Shown here: piece after piece, positions 31,857 to 41,252 of the stretch
How the letters are laid out: every line of letters starts with the position of its first letter
Numbering within the stretch: position 1 is the first letter of the stretch
NCBI GenBank assembly: GCA_910585095.1
Contig: CAJUBU010000016.1
Coordinates: 6,993-70,992 of the forward strand
Direction: 5' to 3'
DNA from: an uncultured Lachnospira sp.
GTDB taxonomy: Bacteria > Bacillota > Clostridia > Lachnospirales > Lachnospiraceae
DNA: 64,000 bases
The notes under the pieces: model-generated
Database searches by the model: none
What the model was told of the DNA's origin: nothing
Seen by the model: only the letters and a program-made list of their open reading frames with translations
Program-made: the position numbers and the translations under genes

Positions 31857-33290
31857 TCACCTCCAATAACTACTTTTACTTAAATTATCATTCATAGATG
31901 GTATAGAATATGTAGCTCCGTTTTCAATCTCATTAAAAGCAGAACTACTTGCGTCCACCATATCTTTAAACTTTGATTCTGGGAAACTCTCTAACTGATT
32001 AAAATAAGCATCATTCCAATCAGCAATTAATACATCAACATTTCCAGCTTGCCATTGCGCAGCCAAAGGTTCTGCTCTTGCTTGCTTACTGCCACTTTCA
32101 GGAATTGCCTTAACCAGATAACCAGCAAGCATTTTAATATAACTTTGTGCTTGTTCTTTTCCAGCTTGACCAGGATCTTGTGGTAATCGTTCTATTACTC
32201 TGCCATATTTCACCTTATCCATCTTACAGGTAATCTGTATTAATTTTCTAACTTCGGATGCTTTTAAACGCTTATTAATAACATCTGCTATAATATACCG
32301 CCCTTCTTTGGTTTTACCAATAAGAACACTAGCTGTATATGCTGGTTCTCCTTTTTCATCTTCGCTTGTGGCTGCCAAATCCCAGCCTCTTGCCCATAAA
32401 ATAACATTTGTTGGCAAATTTTCCAGCATATTTACTTGTGTTCTCTTATAATACAGACCTGCTGCTGGCTTGATTTTCCAGTTTCCTCTAAGTAATCTTT
32501 CTTTTTCAACTTCTGGCAATGCCAATAAATTTGCTAAATAGGTTGGATTTGCTTTCATTAATTCTTGATTGTCTTGTAATGTACTTGCTATAAATGTAAC
32601 ACTCTTTGGTGCAACATTCGCTTCTTCTTCCTCTAATCCATTTTCTTTAGCAAACCAAACAGCCTCTTCTTTATTATCAAACCATGAGATAATCTCACTT
32701 ATATTTACCATCCAACGAATTTTTCCACTTCGTTCAGGAATCGCATAGCCTGTTTCCTGATTTATCCACCAAGATATAAACTCTGCTACCCAACTATCTG
32801 CATCAGGATTGCAGGTGGCTCTTACATACGGAGATACACCTGAGTTTGAACGGTTACGAGACAACATATAAAAAAATTGATATTTTGTAAAATGTGCCAG
32901 CTCATCAAATCCAATCATATCAATTTGTGTTCCCTGCCAACTCTCGCAATCATCATCATTTTCTAATTGTGCAAATGTCACTTTTGCACCTTTAGGAAAT
33001 TTCCAATGCAGCTTGGGCGTCTTCAAAGACGTTGCTCCTTTAACATATCGATATAACTTACGACTTGAATCCCACAAACCACCTTGTGCTGTTACTTGTG
33101 TATAATTTTTACGAAAGATAACCGCACCATACTCTGAATTGTTCTTATATCGTATAGGCTCCATAAGAAGTCCAAATGTTTTCCCACCTCCAGCAGCTCC
33201 ACCATAAATGCAAATATCCGCAGATGTTGATAAAAACATTTCCTGCGGTCCTTTCTGTGGCTGAATAATAATTTTATTTTTTTCCATCAT
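31857..33290 (-). CDS. terL: Terminase large subunit
   Basis: The start near 33290 (MMEKNKIIIQPQKGPQEMFL) is preferred; the longer frame lies inside terS. The 477-residue protein has the ATPase Walker A-like CIYGGAAGGGKTFGLL, Walker B-like QIDMIGFDEL, and a C-terminal nuclease domain with RGWDLAATSEDEKGEP, VIERLPQDPGQAGKEQ and KDMVDASSSAFNEI carrying the acidic residues. It drives genome packaging into the head through the portal. Overlap with terS is about 17 bp. No lesion is visible. Confidence 0.92.
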   Translation of the reverse strand: MMEKNKIIIQPQKGPQEMFLSTSADICIYGGAAGGGKTFGLLMEPIRYKNNSEYGAVIFRKNYTQVTAQGGLWDSSRKLYRYVKGATSLKTPKLHWKFPKGAKVTFAQLENDDDCESWQGTQIDMIGFDELAHFTKYQFFYMLSRNRSNSGVSPYVRATCNPDADSWVAEFISWWINQETGYAIPERSGKIRWMVNISEIISWFDNKEEAVWFAKENGLEEEEANVAPKSVTFIASTLQDNQELMKANPTYLANLLALPEVEKERLLRGNWKIKPAAGLYYKRTQVNMLENLPTNVILWARGWDLAATSEDEKGEPAYTASVLIGKTKEGRYIIADVINKRLKASEVRKLIQITCKMDKVKYGRVIERLPQDPGQAGKEQAQSYIKMLAGYLVKAIPESGSKQARAEPLAAQWQAGNVDVLIADWNDAYFNQLESFPESKFKDMVDASSSAFNEIENGATYSIPSMNDNLSKSSYWR

Positions 33291-34041
33291 TATCACGTCC
33301 ATTATCTGGCAGATAGAAAACAACATTATCTGCATTATTTTCATCTGTATGAATATTTCTGCTTTCTTTTAACTTTTCTATCTTCAATCTTTGTTCTTCT
33401 GTTGCCAAATCCATATGGTCTGCCAACCATTTTAACGCTTTTAAACTATCCTGTAACTCAATTGACTTCGTTTTTCCTGCTGCTATCTTTTTTACTAACA
33501 TTCCATCAAATTCATCTGAATTTTTCAATGTAATGTCACCATCTTTTACACTCATGTAATCATTTATATCTGCATAGGCTATATCTATATATCTTTGCAC
33601 AATATCTTCTTCGCTAAGCATTTCTCTATTTAAACGGTTTTGTTTTAACATATTAATTTCATTTACTATCTTAACATTTCTTAGCATTCTACTGCCACAT
33701 ACTGCTGCTGTATTATAATCACATTCATATGCTTTTTGATATGCTTTTGTTGCATTAAAACAACGTACATAATAAATACAAAAAAGTTGTTGTTTATCAG
33801 TTAATTCTGTATTCTGCACTATTTCTTCAATTATATTTGATGTAGCCTTTTTTCTATGTTGTGTTTTATTTGCATCGTTGCATTTATTATTTGCAACGTT
33901 GCAATCCCATTTATATCTATTCTTCCAACTTCGTACTGTTCCCTCTGGCAAACCTAACTCTCTAGCAATTTCAATTAATTTCATTCCTGAAAGATACAAT
34001 ACTTTAGCTTTTTCAATTCTTGTGTCAGACTTACGTGACAT
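33274..34041 (-). CDS. terS: Terminase small subunit
   Basis: The 255-residue protein starts with a helix-turn-helix (LYLSGMKLIEIARELGLPEG, then TVRSWKNRYKWDCNV) and continues with the Terminase_2 domain (LTDKQQLFCIYYVRCFNATK, AYQKAYECDYNTAAVCGSRM). It recognises the pac or cos site and guides the large subunit. AGGTGAGG precedes the ATG. A TGCAACGTTGCA palindrome, also seen in the inserted element, occurs inside the gene near 33892, in the stretch coding for the region after the HTH. Confidence 0.92.
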   Translation of the reverse strand: MSRKSDTRIEKAKVLYLSGMKLIEIARELGLPEGTVRSWKNRYKWDCNVANNKCNDANKTQHRKKATSNIIEEIVQNTELTDKQQLFCIYYVRCFNATKAYQKAYECDYNTAAVCGSRMLRNVKIVNEINMLKQNRLNREMLSEEDIVQRYIDIAYADINDYMSVKDGDITLKNSDEFDGMLVKKIAAGKTKSIELQDSLKALKWLADHMDLATEEQRLKIEKLKESRNIHTDENNADNVVFYLPDNGRDNDGKK

Positions 34042-34075
34042 TCACCTCACCTTCCTTTTAATTTTTATACAAAAA

Positions 34076-34102
34076 AAGAGGAGAATAAATACATCTCCTC
34101 TT
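34076..34102 (-). terminator. Terminator between the late regulator and terS
   Basis: AAGAGGAGA pairs with TCTCCTCTT around nine bases. On the minus strand it is followed by TTTTTTG. Late genes from terS onward would need antitermination or their own promoter. Confidence 0.75.
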
Positions 34103-34218
34103 TTACAATTATTAATTCTTTATCAATTATATTCAAAACTGGATATAAAAACTCTCGTAAAAATAAAAAATCAACAAAGGGTTCTTTGCTGGTTTTCTAC
34201 GATACTACTATACTACTT

Positions 34219-34662
34219 TCAAATGTAGGTTTTCAATAGGTTTTTGTAGGTTCTTTCAAAATCTTGCAACGCATAGCCATGAAGTTCTCTTGTGTATTGA
34301 TATGTAAAGTCCATTTCAACAGCAACAACTTCAAGTCTTTTAAATTCAACATAATGCTTGTATAAAACTTCAATATATTTACTGTTGTTCAAAGCTTGTA
34401 TCTGATTTATAATTTTGTGTTTTTCATCAATAAAAGTATTAATTTCTTGACTAATTTCTGTTTCAAGGTCAACAATACGACCAATCAACTTTACAAATGG
34501 TGCTTCTTTTGAATGACTTGTTTGTACTCTCTCTTTTGAATAATCAATATTGCTTGTGCTTTTTGACTTCAAACGTAAATCATCAACTTCCTTGCTTTTT
34601 TGTTTTATCACAATATCTAATCGTTTTAACTGTTGTAAATATTCTTTTGCTTTCACAATCAA
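34219..34662 (-). CDS. Phage late transcription regulator, DUF1492/ArpU-like
   Basis: This 147-residue protein is helical, with an N-terminal coiled region and a C-terminal sigma-70 region 4-like end (SKYIEVLYKHYVEFKRLEVV, then FTYQYTRELHGYALQDFERT). DUF1492 proteins sit just upstream of terminase genes and act as late-gene activators in Firmicute phages. The start is TTG at 34662 or GTG at 34656, after GAGGGGG. It is the first clear prophage gene on this side. No integrase or lysogeny genes of this prophage are in the window. Confidence 0.75.
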   Translation of the reverse strand: MIVKAKEYLQQLKRLDIVIKQKSKEVDDLRLKSKSTSNIDYSKERVQTSHSKEAPFVKLIGRIVDLETEISQEINTFIDEKHKIINQIQALNNSKYIEVLYKHYVEFKRLEVVAVEMDFTYQYTRELHGYALQDFERTYKNLLKTYI

Positions 34663-35213
34663 CCGTCCCCCTCTTTACAACCCCTTTACTCTATATCCCT
34701 TTTCCTTTAACTGTTCAAACTGCTTTTGTATTCTTGATAGTGAATTTTATATATCTTTCTTTTTCCCTTTTAAATCATTATATTTTTTTAATAACTTTTT
34801 AAAATTATTAAGAAATATATTTTTCTCCATTATACAACTTCTTTTATTTTATCTTTTGTGTTATAGTATCACAGTAAAATTTGCTTGTAAATATCGCTAA
34901 AACTGCTAAAGTCACTTCCGTTAAACAATAACAACCTATAATAACTTATAACAATTTATATGAATTTTAATTTTTTTATAAACATTTATATTTAAAAAGA
35001 GTGGATTACTCCACTCTATATCCAATCCATTTATTTTGCTTTTATTTTCTAAAAAATATATTAAGGCTCTTTTATTTTTTTACTACACCATCTAACCAAT
35101 TTTATTACACCATCTATTACACCATTTACCCATAAAAACATATAAATTTACGTGAAAATTTGTGTGTTTTTAAAATCACTCAAACATGCAACAATCCCAC
35201 ATTTTCTAAGCCT
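34663..35213. other. AT-rich junction between prophage and metA
   Basis: No secure gene. On the minus strand a short frame from an ATG near 34830 reads MEKNIFLNNFKKLLKKYNDL, meets TAA, then continues as NSLSRIQKQFEQLKEKGYRV to just before the DUF1492 gene, which looks like another broken small phage gene. A terminator (34998-35017) lies nearer metA. The prophage end should lie here but I could not find its att site. Confidence 0.4.
34998..35017 (-). terminator. Probable metA terminator
   Basis: AGAGTGGA and TCCACTCT pair around four bases. On the minus strand TTTTTAAATA follows. It lies 197 bp after the metA stop. Confidence 0.65.
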
Positions 35214-36125
35214 TTACTGCCATTCATAAGGCGTGTTTTGATAAACGTAGTAATTCAGCCAATTAGTATATAAATTATTTGCATGGCTTCGCCATGACAA
35301 GACCGGTTTTCGATTGCAATCATCATCAGGATAGTAATTAATAGGCATGTCTACGTCTGTAAGTCCTTTTTCTAAATCTCTCTTATACTCTAAACCTAAT
35401 GTTAATCGGTCATATTCTGGATGCCCCATAACAAATATTTTTTTACCATCTTTGCTTATTGCTAAATAAATTCCTGCCTCGTTGGAATCAGCAAGCACAA
35501 TTAAATCATGATTATTTAAAATATCCTCCCGATTTGCTTGTGTATAGCGTGAGTGCGGCGCCATAAAAAAATCATCAAAACCTCTTACAAGAGGTTCTTT
35601 ACGATTCATCACTCTATGTCTGTACACACCAGAAAGTTTTTTTTCTAAAATTTCCTTTTTAACACCATAATGATAATAGAGACCAGCCTGTGCTCCCCAG
35701 CATATATATAAAGTTGAAGTCACATGCTTCTTTGACCAATCCATAACAGTCGTCAATTCTTCCCAATAATTAACTTCCTCAAAATCTAATTTTTCAACAG
35801 GCGCTCCCGTTATAATTAATCCATCAAATTTTTTATTTTTAATTTCTGAAAATGTCTGATAAAATTTTTTAATATGAGAAGCTGATGTATTTTTAGAAAC
35901 ATGACTTTCCATCTGTAAAAAAGAGACGTCAATCTGTAATGGTGTATTGGATAATGCGCGCAATAACTGCAATTCTGTGTCTTGTTTAATAGGCATCAGA
36001 TTTAAAATAACAATTCTTAATTCTCTAAAATCTTGAGAAAGCGCTCTGCTTTCATCCATAACAAATATATTTTCTTCTTCCAATTCTGCCTTTGCTGGCA
36101 AATCACTTTGAATCCTAATTGGCAT
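35214..36125 (-). CDS. metA: Homoserine O-acetyltransferase
   Basis: The 303-residue protein carries out the first committed step of methionine synthesis, activating homoserine. The family core is visible: LRIVILNLMPIKQDTELQLL, TLYICWGAQAGLYYHYGV with the catalytic Cys, and IFVMGHPEYDRLTLGLEY with the catalytic His and Glu. The residue after GAPV is Glu (TGAPVEKLDFEEV), where the E. coli succinyl-CoA enzyme has Gly. Glu at this site is known to favour acetyl-CoA, so acetylation is predicted. No SAM riboswitch is recognisable in the 295 bp upstream. Confidence 0.93.
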   Translation of the reverse strand: MPIRIQSDLPAKAELEEENIFVMDESRALSQDFRELRIVILNLMPIKQDTELQLLRALSNTPLQIDVSFLQMESHVSKNTSASHIKKFYQTFSEIKNKKFDGLIITGAPVEKLDFEEVNYWEELTTVMDWSKKHVTSTLYICWGAQAGLYYHYGVKKEILEKKLSGVYRHRVMNRKEPLVRGFDDFFMAPHSRYTQANREDILNNHDLIVLADSNEAGIYLAISKDGKKIFVMGHPEYDRLTLGLEYKRDLEKGLTDVDMPINYYPDDDCNRKPVLSWRSHANNLYTNWLNYYVYQNTPYEWQ

Positions 36126-36420
36126 ATATCATACTCCTTGTATATAAAATTATTTATCCCTATTTTCCTTAGTCCTGTACTGCTTTTTATACATAAATAG
36201 GTTTATGGCAAACAGCGAGCAGCAAGCAAATACAAATCGTGTAATTGAAAATTTTAATTTATGACAATAGAATCACTGCAAAGCGCGGATTCTATTATTT
36301 TTAATTTTTTCAAGCAATAAGCCAAGTGTTAAAAATACATTAACAAATGCCACAAAATTCAATACCTTACAACAATCTTGTGAACCTATCAGATTGTCAT
36401 AGGGTATTTGACTATAATAC
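36126..36420. other. Intergenic region upstream of metA
   Basis: No gene is seen. An inverted repeat AATAGAATC/GATTCTATT lies near 36265-36298 and is followed by a T-rich tract on the plus strand. I found no SAM-I or S-box type pattern. Confidence 0.4.
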
Positions 36421-38385
36421 TTACATTTCCACATTAGCAAATGCTAAAAATTCATCTTCTGTAATAACAGGCACATTTAATTTTGCTGCTGTCTTATTCT
36501 TTGTTGATTGAGAGGTATTATCATTGTTAATAAGATAGGTTGTGTTCTTACTAACAGAACTAGCTACCTTTCCGCCAAGTGATTCTATCAAATCTTTCAA
36601 GCCATTTCTATTATTAAAATGATGTAATGAACCTGTTATCACAAAAATCTTTCCATCAAGTATTTTAGGATTATCATTGACTACTTCTTTTTCAATATCA
36701 AGCTCGTTAAGTAATCTTAAAAATACATCTTTTTTATCTTTATTTTCAAAATAGGATACAAACGCATCAGCTATAACAGCTCCAACACCATCAATTGCTT
36801 CTAATTCCTCTCTAGTTGCACAAAGAAGTTTGTCCGGTTTGCTGCCAATAGATTGAACAATCATTTTTGCAACTGAAAGTCCAATATTAGAAATTCCAAG
36901 ACTAAATATTACTTTTGGCATTGTTGTATGTCTGGAATTTTCAATAGCTTCTGTCAATTTATCAAACGAACGCTTTCCAAATCCCTCCAGTTCAACAATC
37001 TCATCTTTATATTCTTCTAAATGATATAAAGAAACATAATCTTTTAAAAAGCCATGTTGTACAAACTTTTCAATGGTAGCTTCGGACAATCCATCAATAT
37101 TAATGGCATCTCTTGAAACAAAATGAGCAAAACTCTTAATATGCTTTGCCTGGCAATCTGGATTTGTACAATACAGTGATTTTACGCCATTTTGTTGTTC
37201 AATACTGGTTAAACCGCCGCATACTGGACAATTTTTTGGAATTTCGCAATTACCGCTTTTTGTCTTATTTTCAGCAATTTGAGGAATAATCATATTTGCT
37301 TTAAAAACAGAAATGATATCCCCTATTCCTAACTGCAAACTTTCCATAATACTAACATTATGGACACTAGCACGAGATACATTGGTACCTTCCAACTCAA
37401 CAGTATCAAAAATGGCAATTGGATTAATTAAACCTGTTCTGGAAGCACTCCATTCAATTTCTCGAAGAATGGTATCTGCTGTTTCATCTGTCCATTTATA
37501 AGCAAGTGAATTTTTAGGGAATTTTGAGGTTTGTCCCAAAGAATCGCCATAAGAAATATCTTCATATATAATAACTAGTCCATCGGAAGGAAAATCATTT
37601 GTTTTTACTTTTTCCTCAAACCACAAAACTGTTTCCTTTAAATTAGCTTGATCTACTTCCTTATGTTCAACAACATCAAATCCTAAATCAGTCAACCATT
37701 GAAACTGTTTTATTATAGAGTTATTAAAATCTTTTTCTGTAGCTGTCACTAAATGAAAAGCAAAAAATTTCACATTTCGCTCTGCTGTTATTTGATTGTT
37801 AAGTTGTCTTACAGACCCACTACAAAGATTACGTGGATTTTTATACTTGGCATCAACTTCTGGAATGTTGGCGTTGATTTTTTCAAAATCAGAGTACGTA
37901 ATAATTGCCTCTCCTCGAACAATAAGCTTTCCCATATATGGTATCGTTAATGGAATATTTTTAAAAACTTTTGCATTGTTTGTAATAATTTCTCCAACTT
38001 CTCCATTTCCTCTGGTTACAGCTTTATAAAGGCTTCCATTTTCATAGGTTAAAACAATCGTTAAGCCATCTAACTTCCATGAAAGAACACCTTTTTGACT
38101 TCCAAGCCAATCTGCAAGTACTTCTAATTCTTTTGTTTTGTCAAGACTCAACATAGGACTTTCATGCCGTTCTTTTGGCAATTCACTTAAAACTTCAAAT
38201 CCCACATGAATGGTAGGACTATTCGACAAGATATGTCCTGTTTCTTTTTCAAGCAAAACCAATTCGTCATAAAGTTTATCATATTCAAAATTAGTCATGG
38301 TTTCAACCCCTTTTGAATAATAATTTTTGCCAGCCTCATTTAAAATATCAACAAGTTCTTTAATTCGATTAAGCTTATTTACCAT
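36421..38385 (-). CDS. ligA: NAD-dependent DNA ligase
   Basis: The start at 38385 is chosen because GGAAAGGAAG precedes it. The 654-residue protein has the LigA order: N-terminal Ia domain (YYSKGVETMTNFEYDKLYDE), the adenylation site VLSWKLDGLTI with the nucleotide-binding Lys, an OB domain, a four-Cys zinc finger (NCPVCGGLTSIEQ, then LYCTNPDCQAKH), HhH repeats (IDGVGAVIADAFVSYF) and a C-terminal BRCT domain (GKIFVITGSLHHFNNRNGLK). It seals nicks with NAD+. It overlaps the rluF gene by 11 bp. Divergence from the classic KxDG context and possible presence of a second ligA elsewhere cannot be judged here. Confidence 0.92.
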   Translation of the reverse strand: MVNKLNRIKELVDILNEAGKNYYSKGVETMTNFEYDKLYDELVLLEKETGHILSNSPTIHVGFEVLSELPKERHESPMLSLDKTKELEVLADWLGSQKGVLSWKLDGLTIVLTYENGSLYKAVTRGNGEVGEIITNNAKVFKNIPLTIPYMGKLIVRGEAIITYSDFEKINANIPEVDAKYKNPRNLCSGSVRQLNNQITAERNVKFFAFHLVTATEKDFNNSIIKQFQWLTDLGFDVVEHKEVDQANLKETVLWFEEKVKTNDFPSDGLVIIYEDISYGDSLGQTSKFPKNSLAYKWTDETADTILREIEWSASRTGLINPIAIFDTVELEGTNVSRASVHNVSIMESLQLGIGDIISVFKANMIIPQIAENKTKSGNCEIPKNCPVCGGLTSIEQQNGVKSLYCTNPDCQAKHIKSFAHFVSRDAINIDGLSEATIEKFVQHGFLKDYVSLYHLEEYKDEIVELEGFGKRSFDKLTEAIENSRHTTMPKVIFSLGISNIGLSVAKMIVQSIGSKPDKLLCATREELEAIDGVGAVIADAFVSYFENKDKKDVFLRLLNELDIEKEVVNDNPKILDGKIFVITGSLHHFNNRNGLKDLIESLGGKVASSVSKNTTYLINNDNTSQSTKNKTAAKLNVPVITEDEFLAFANVEM

Positions 38386-39106
38386 ATTCTTCCTTTCCAC
38401 CATAAACTGCTTTACAAAGTTCTATATACTCCTCGTCTGTAATACGTCTTGTTGCCCCCACAGGCAAATCATTTAACATAATATTTACAATTCTTATTCG
38501 TTCTAATCTTAATACTTTCACTCCAAGAATTTCACACATGCGCCTTATCTGTCTATTTAACCCCTGCTTTAAAATAATACTAAATTTTCTCTTGCCTAGC
38601 AATTTTACCTCACATGGCATTGTGGTTCTATCCAATTCTTTAATATACATTGGATTTTCCATCTTTTTTACAAATGTTTCATCTAAATCTTTATCGACAT
38701 CAACCATATATTCTTTTTCATGCCCATTGACAGAACGCAGTAACTTATCCATTAATTCTCCGTCATTTGTCATTAAAAGTAAACCTTGTGAATCTTTATC
38801 CAATCTTCCTATGGGATAGATTCTTTTCGGATAATTTAAGTAATCAACAATATTGTTACGTCCCTGATTGCTCGTTGTTGTACATACGATACCAACAGGT
38901 TTATTCACTGCAAGCAATATTCGCTCTTTTTCTATTTTGACAAGTTCTCCATTAACATAAATAGTATCGTTTTCTGTCACTTGACTTCCCATCTGTGCAA
39001 GATTTTGATTGATTTTAATTTTTCCTGCAGCTATCAACCTATCTGCTTCTCGTCTGGAACACACGCCTGCCAAACTTAAATATTTATTAATGCGCACTGG
39101 TATCAA
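38375..39106 (-). CDS. rluF: 23S rRNA pseudouridine synthase, RluF-like
   Basis: The 243-residue protein has an N-terminal S4 RNA-binding domain (INKYLSLAGVCSRREADRLI) and an RsuA/RluB/E/F-type catalytic domain with the GRLDKDSQGLLLMTNDGEL motif containing the catalytic Asp and with GLNRQIRRMCEILGVKVLRL. The S4 start and the CSRREAD phrase match RluF/RluB. RluF modifies uridines 2604/2605 region in 23S rRNA. Choice between RluF and RluB is not firm. The gene overlaps ligA by 11 bp. Confidence 0.85.
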   Translation of the reverse strand: MIPVRINKYLSLAGVCSRREADRLIAAGKIKINQNLAQMGSQVTENDTIYVNGELVKIEKERILLAVNKPVGIVCTTTSNQGRNNIVDYLNYPKRIYPIGRLDKDSQGLLLMTNDGELMDKLLRSVNGHEKEYMVDVDKDLDETFVKKMENPMYIKELDRTTMPCEVKLLGKRKFSIILKQGLNRQIRRMCEILGVKVLRLERIRIVNIMLNDLPVGATRRITDEEYIELCKAVYGGKEEYGK

Positions 39107-39426
39107 TTTCCTTTCGTATAGCTTATATCCTAAAAAAATATCAAAATTTCACTTCATAAACTTTACAATTATAGCTTTATTGCGGTTGCTCTATTACAAA
39201 GATATGATAACTTTACATAGTAAGGTGTGATACCACAGCTTTGCTATGGTTATTATATCATAAAACAAACTATAGAAAAATGTTAAAATTTCGCAAATCA
39301 AATTTATTTTTTACAAATTCTATTAACTTTGATACTTACTCAAACCACCTAGCTGTTATCACAGCGCAAGTCCCCATCCTATTTATATCTCTACAATATT
39401 AAAGGAAGAAGACTTACTTAATAAGG
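39107..39426. other. Intergenic region, no gene
   Basis: 320 bp of AT-rich DNA upstream of rluF and downstream of the HIT gene. An imperfect hairpin ACCACAGC/GCTATGGT lies at about 39232-39250. Nothing else is supported. Confidence 0.5.
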
Positions 39427-39897
39427 TTAAAATAATCCTTTTTCTTTTTCAAGGAGTTTATCTAATTCCGCACACAATCGAGTTTTTAAATCTTCTAATT
39501 CTTCTGGTGTTGGCAAAAATTCATCCGCTAATAATTCCTGACCTAATTGCCAGACAGGTCCTCCTGTCTCAACATCTCCTTTTCTTCTAGGAAAAAGATG
39601 CCAGTGCATATGAACACCACTGCCCGCGCCTAACAGCTCATAATTCAGCTTATCTGGCTTAAAGGCATTATAAACAGCCTCAGCCACAATTGCCATTTCA
39701 TGAAGAAATTTATTTTTAAAATCGGATTCCAAAAAATGTAATTCTGTTGCATGTTCCTTACAAAGAAACAAAGAGTAACCTTTAATGCGTTGATGGTCCC
39801 CAATTACAACATATCCTGTATTTAACTCTTTGACAAAATATGGATTCTTTCCATTTTTAATCCAATCAATTCTCTCACAAACCATACAATGTTTCAC
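39427..39897 (-). CDS. HIT-family nucleotide hydrolase/transferase
   Basis: The GTG at 39897 is chosen because GGAGG lies 8 bases upstream; it gives a 156-residue protein starting (M)KHCMVCERIDW. The HIT motif is GVHMHWHLFPR (His-x-His-x-His), with CMVC and LFLCKEHATE pairs suggesting a zinc site like that of GalT-like or Fhit-like members. HIT proteins hydrolyse nucleoside phosphoramidates or dinucleotides. It stands alone with no clear operon partner. Confidence 0.85.
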   Translation of the reverse strand: MKHCMVCERIDWIKNGKNPYFVKELNTGYVVIGDHQRIKGYSLFLCKEHATELHFLESDFKNKFLHEMAIVAEAVYNAFKPDKLNYELLGAGSGVHMHWHLFPRRKGDVETGGPVWQLGQELLADEFLPTPEELEDLKTRLCAELDKLLEKEKGLF

Positions 39898-39995
39898 AGA
39901 TTCTACCTCCATTTCATCCAATAATCTAATGATATCATTTCTATTTTTAATTGTGTACTGCTTTATAATGTGTATAACAAACACAAATTTCAATC

Positions 39996-40658
39996 TTAAC
40001 TTCTTTTGTAAATACAATACGTATAATAAACACTAATGATTGTAACAGCAACAAGTATTCCCATTACCCATAAAAAGCAGATTATTCCTTTTGTCAAACA
40101 AGAAATTACAAGTATAAAAATACCTGCTATCATAAATAAAATACCGCCAAATCGTTGACTTTTTTTCCAAGTCCATTCATTTTTCATACTCCAAGTCGTT
40201 CTTACACCTAATATTGAATTTAAGCGCGCTTTTGGCATAATATTTCCTATAATCATCATCAATACTCCAAGTATTCCACATGTAATTTGATTAATATCAA
40301 CAACAGCTAAAGAAAGATTTTCAATTTTAGTAAAATTTGTATATAAAGTATATCCTGTAAGCGCATTAAAAAGAATAAGGCATCCAATACCTGTAATCAG
40401 ACAGATATTTTCATTATTTTTTCCATCTTCTTCTTTTTTTGCACAATATCTTGCCATACCTAACATAAAAAAACCAAAAAGTATTGTGAATATTGGAAAA
40501 ATAAGCGATTCATATTTACTTCCCCAGCGAGTAATTTCACCATGAAAATCATAATGTGCGGGTATTATATCTGGCAAAAATGGCAATGCAATTAATACTA
40601 CTACTAATGGCAAATACATAAAAATGTACAATATAATTCTTTTTATTTTCATTTCCAA
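39996..40658 (-). CDS. SdpI/DUF1648-family membrane protein
   Basis: The 220-residue protein has six or so membrane segments. The N-terminus (YLPLVVVLIALPFLPDIIPA, then HYDFHGEITRWGSK) is the DUF1648 pattern, and NSILGVRTTWSMKNEWTWKK is the SdpI signature. SdpI gives immunity to the SdpC toxin and signals to SdpR in Bacillus. Here an ArsR-type gene lies 61 bp upstream but no sdpABC toxin genes are near, so it may be an orphan immunity or signalling pair. Confidence 0.82.
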   Translation of the reverse strand: MEMKIKRIILYIFMYLPLVVVLIALPFLPDIIPAHYDFHGEITRWGSKYESLIFPIFTILFGFFMLGMARYCAKKEEDGKNNENICLITGIGCLILFNALTGYTLYTNFTKIENLSLAVVDINQITCGILGVLMMIIGNIMPKARLNSILGVRTTWSMKNEWTWKKSQRFGGILFMIAGIFILVISCLTKGIICFLWVMGILVAVTIISVYYTYCIYKRS

Positions 40659-40719
40659 CCTCCATACTATAACTGATTTTAGACATTTGCAAAACTCTAC
40701 AAAACTACTAATATTCCCA

Positions 40720-40998
40720 TTATTCTTTTTGACTTTGACCTCCTCGCAAATTGTTTATCCATAATATTGTTTCATCAAGAATGGATAAATTTAACTCATA
40801 ATATATAAAGTTTTTATAACGCGTCTCATAAATCAAATCTGCTTTTTTTAACTTTGATAAATGATAGGATAATGCTTGTGGCGTCATACCTAATTCAATA
40901 GCCAAATCACCTGAACTAATTTTTCCCTCCTTTAATTTTAATAAAATATTTCTACGAGTTTCATCTGCCAATGCTGCCAAAATTTCACTTATTGCCAA
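40720..40998 (-). CDS. ArsR-family autorepressor, SdpR-like
   Basis: The 92-residue winged-helix protein (ALADETRRNILLKLKEGKIS, SGDLAIELGMTPQALSYHLS, KLKKADLIYETRYKNFIYYE) has no Cys pair for metal, which fits SdpR-type regulators rather than metal sensors. It is followed by the SdpI-like gene in the same operon. Its promoter (41039-41067) is flanked by an inverted repeat that is a likely operator, so it probably represses itself until the SdpI-like protein titrates it. Confidence 0.85.
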   Translation of the reverse strand: MAISEILAALADETRRNILLKLKEGKISSGDLAIELGMTPQALSYHLSKLKKADLIYETRYKNFIYYELNLSILDETILWINNLRGGQSQKE

Positions 40999-41029
40999 TC
41001 TTACACACCCCTAAGTATTTCAAATTTTC

Positions 41030-41079
41030 TTTAAATAGATTATACTATCCTACATTTTTATAGTCAACATCTATTTAAA
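41030..41079 (-). promoter_or_regulatory. Promoter and operator of the sdpRI-like operon
   Basis: On the minus strand TTGACT (41062-41067), a 17-bp spacer and TATAAT (41039-41044) form a strong promoter. TTTAAATAGAT (41030-41040) and ATCTATTTAAA (41069-41079) form an inverted repeat around it, suited to an ArsR-type repressor. Confidence 0.75.
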
Positions 41080-41252
41080 AAAAATTTTAAATAGTACATC
41101 CTCCTTTAATACATAAATAGTTTATCTCTTTTATAAATAAAAAACAGTTCAAAAAATTTATAACTATAATTGATTTTTATAGTTATTTACTATATAATTT
41201 TTATCAAATAAAACAGTAAAAGTAAACAAAGAATACAGGATAAAGAAAAGAT

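Noticed and set aside
36126..36420. SAM riboswitch upstream of metA
   Set aside because: No S-box-like stems or conserved blocks could be found, and the only hairpin has its T tract on the other strand.
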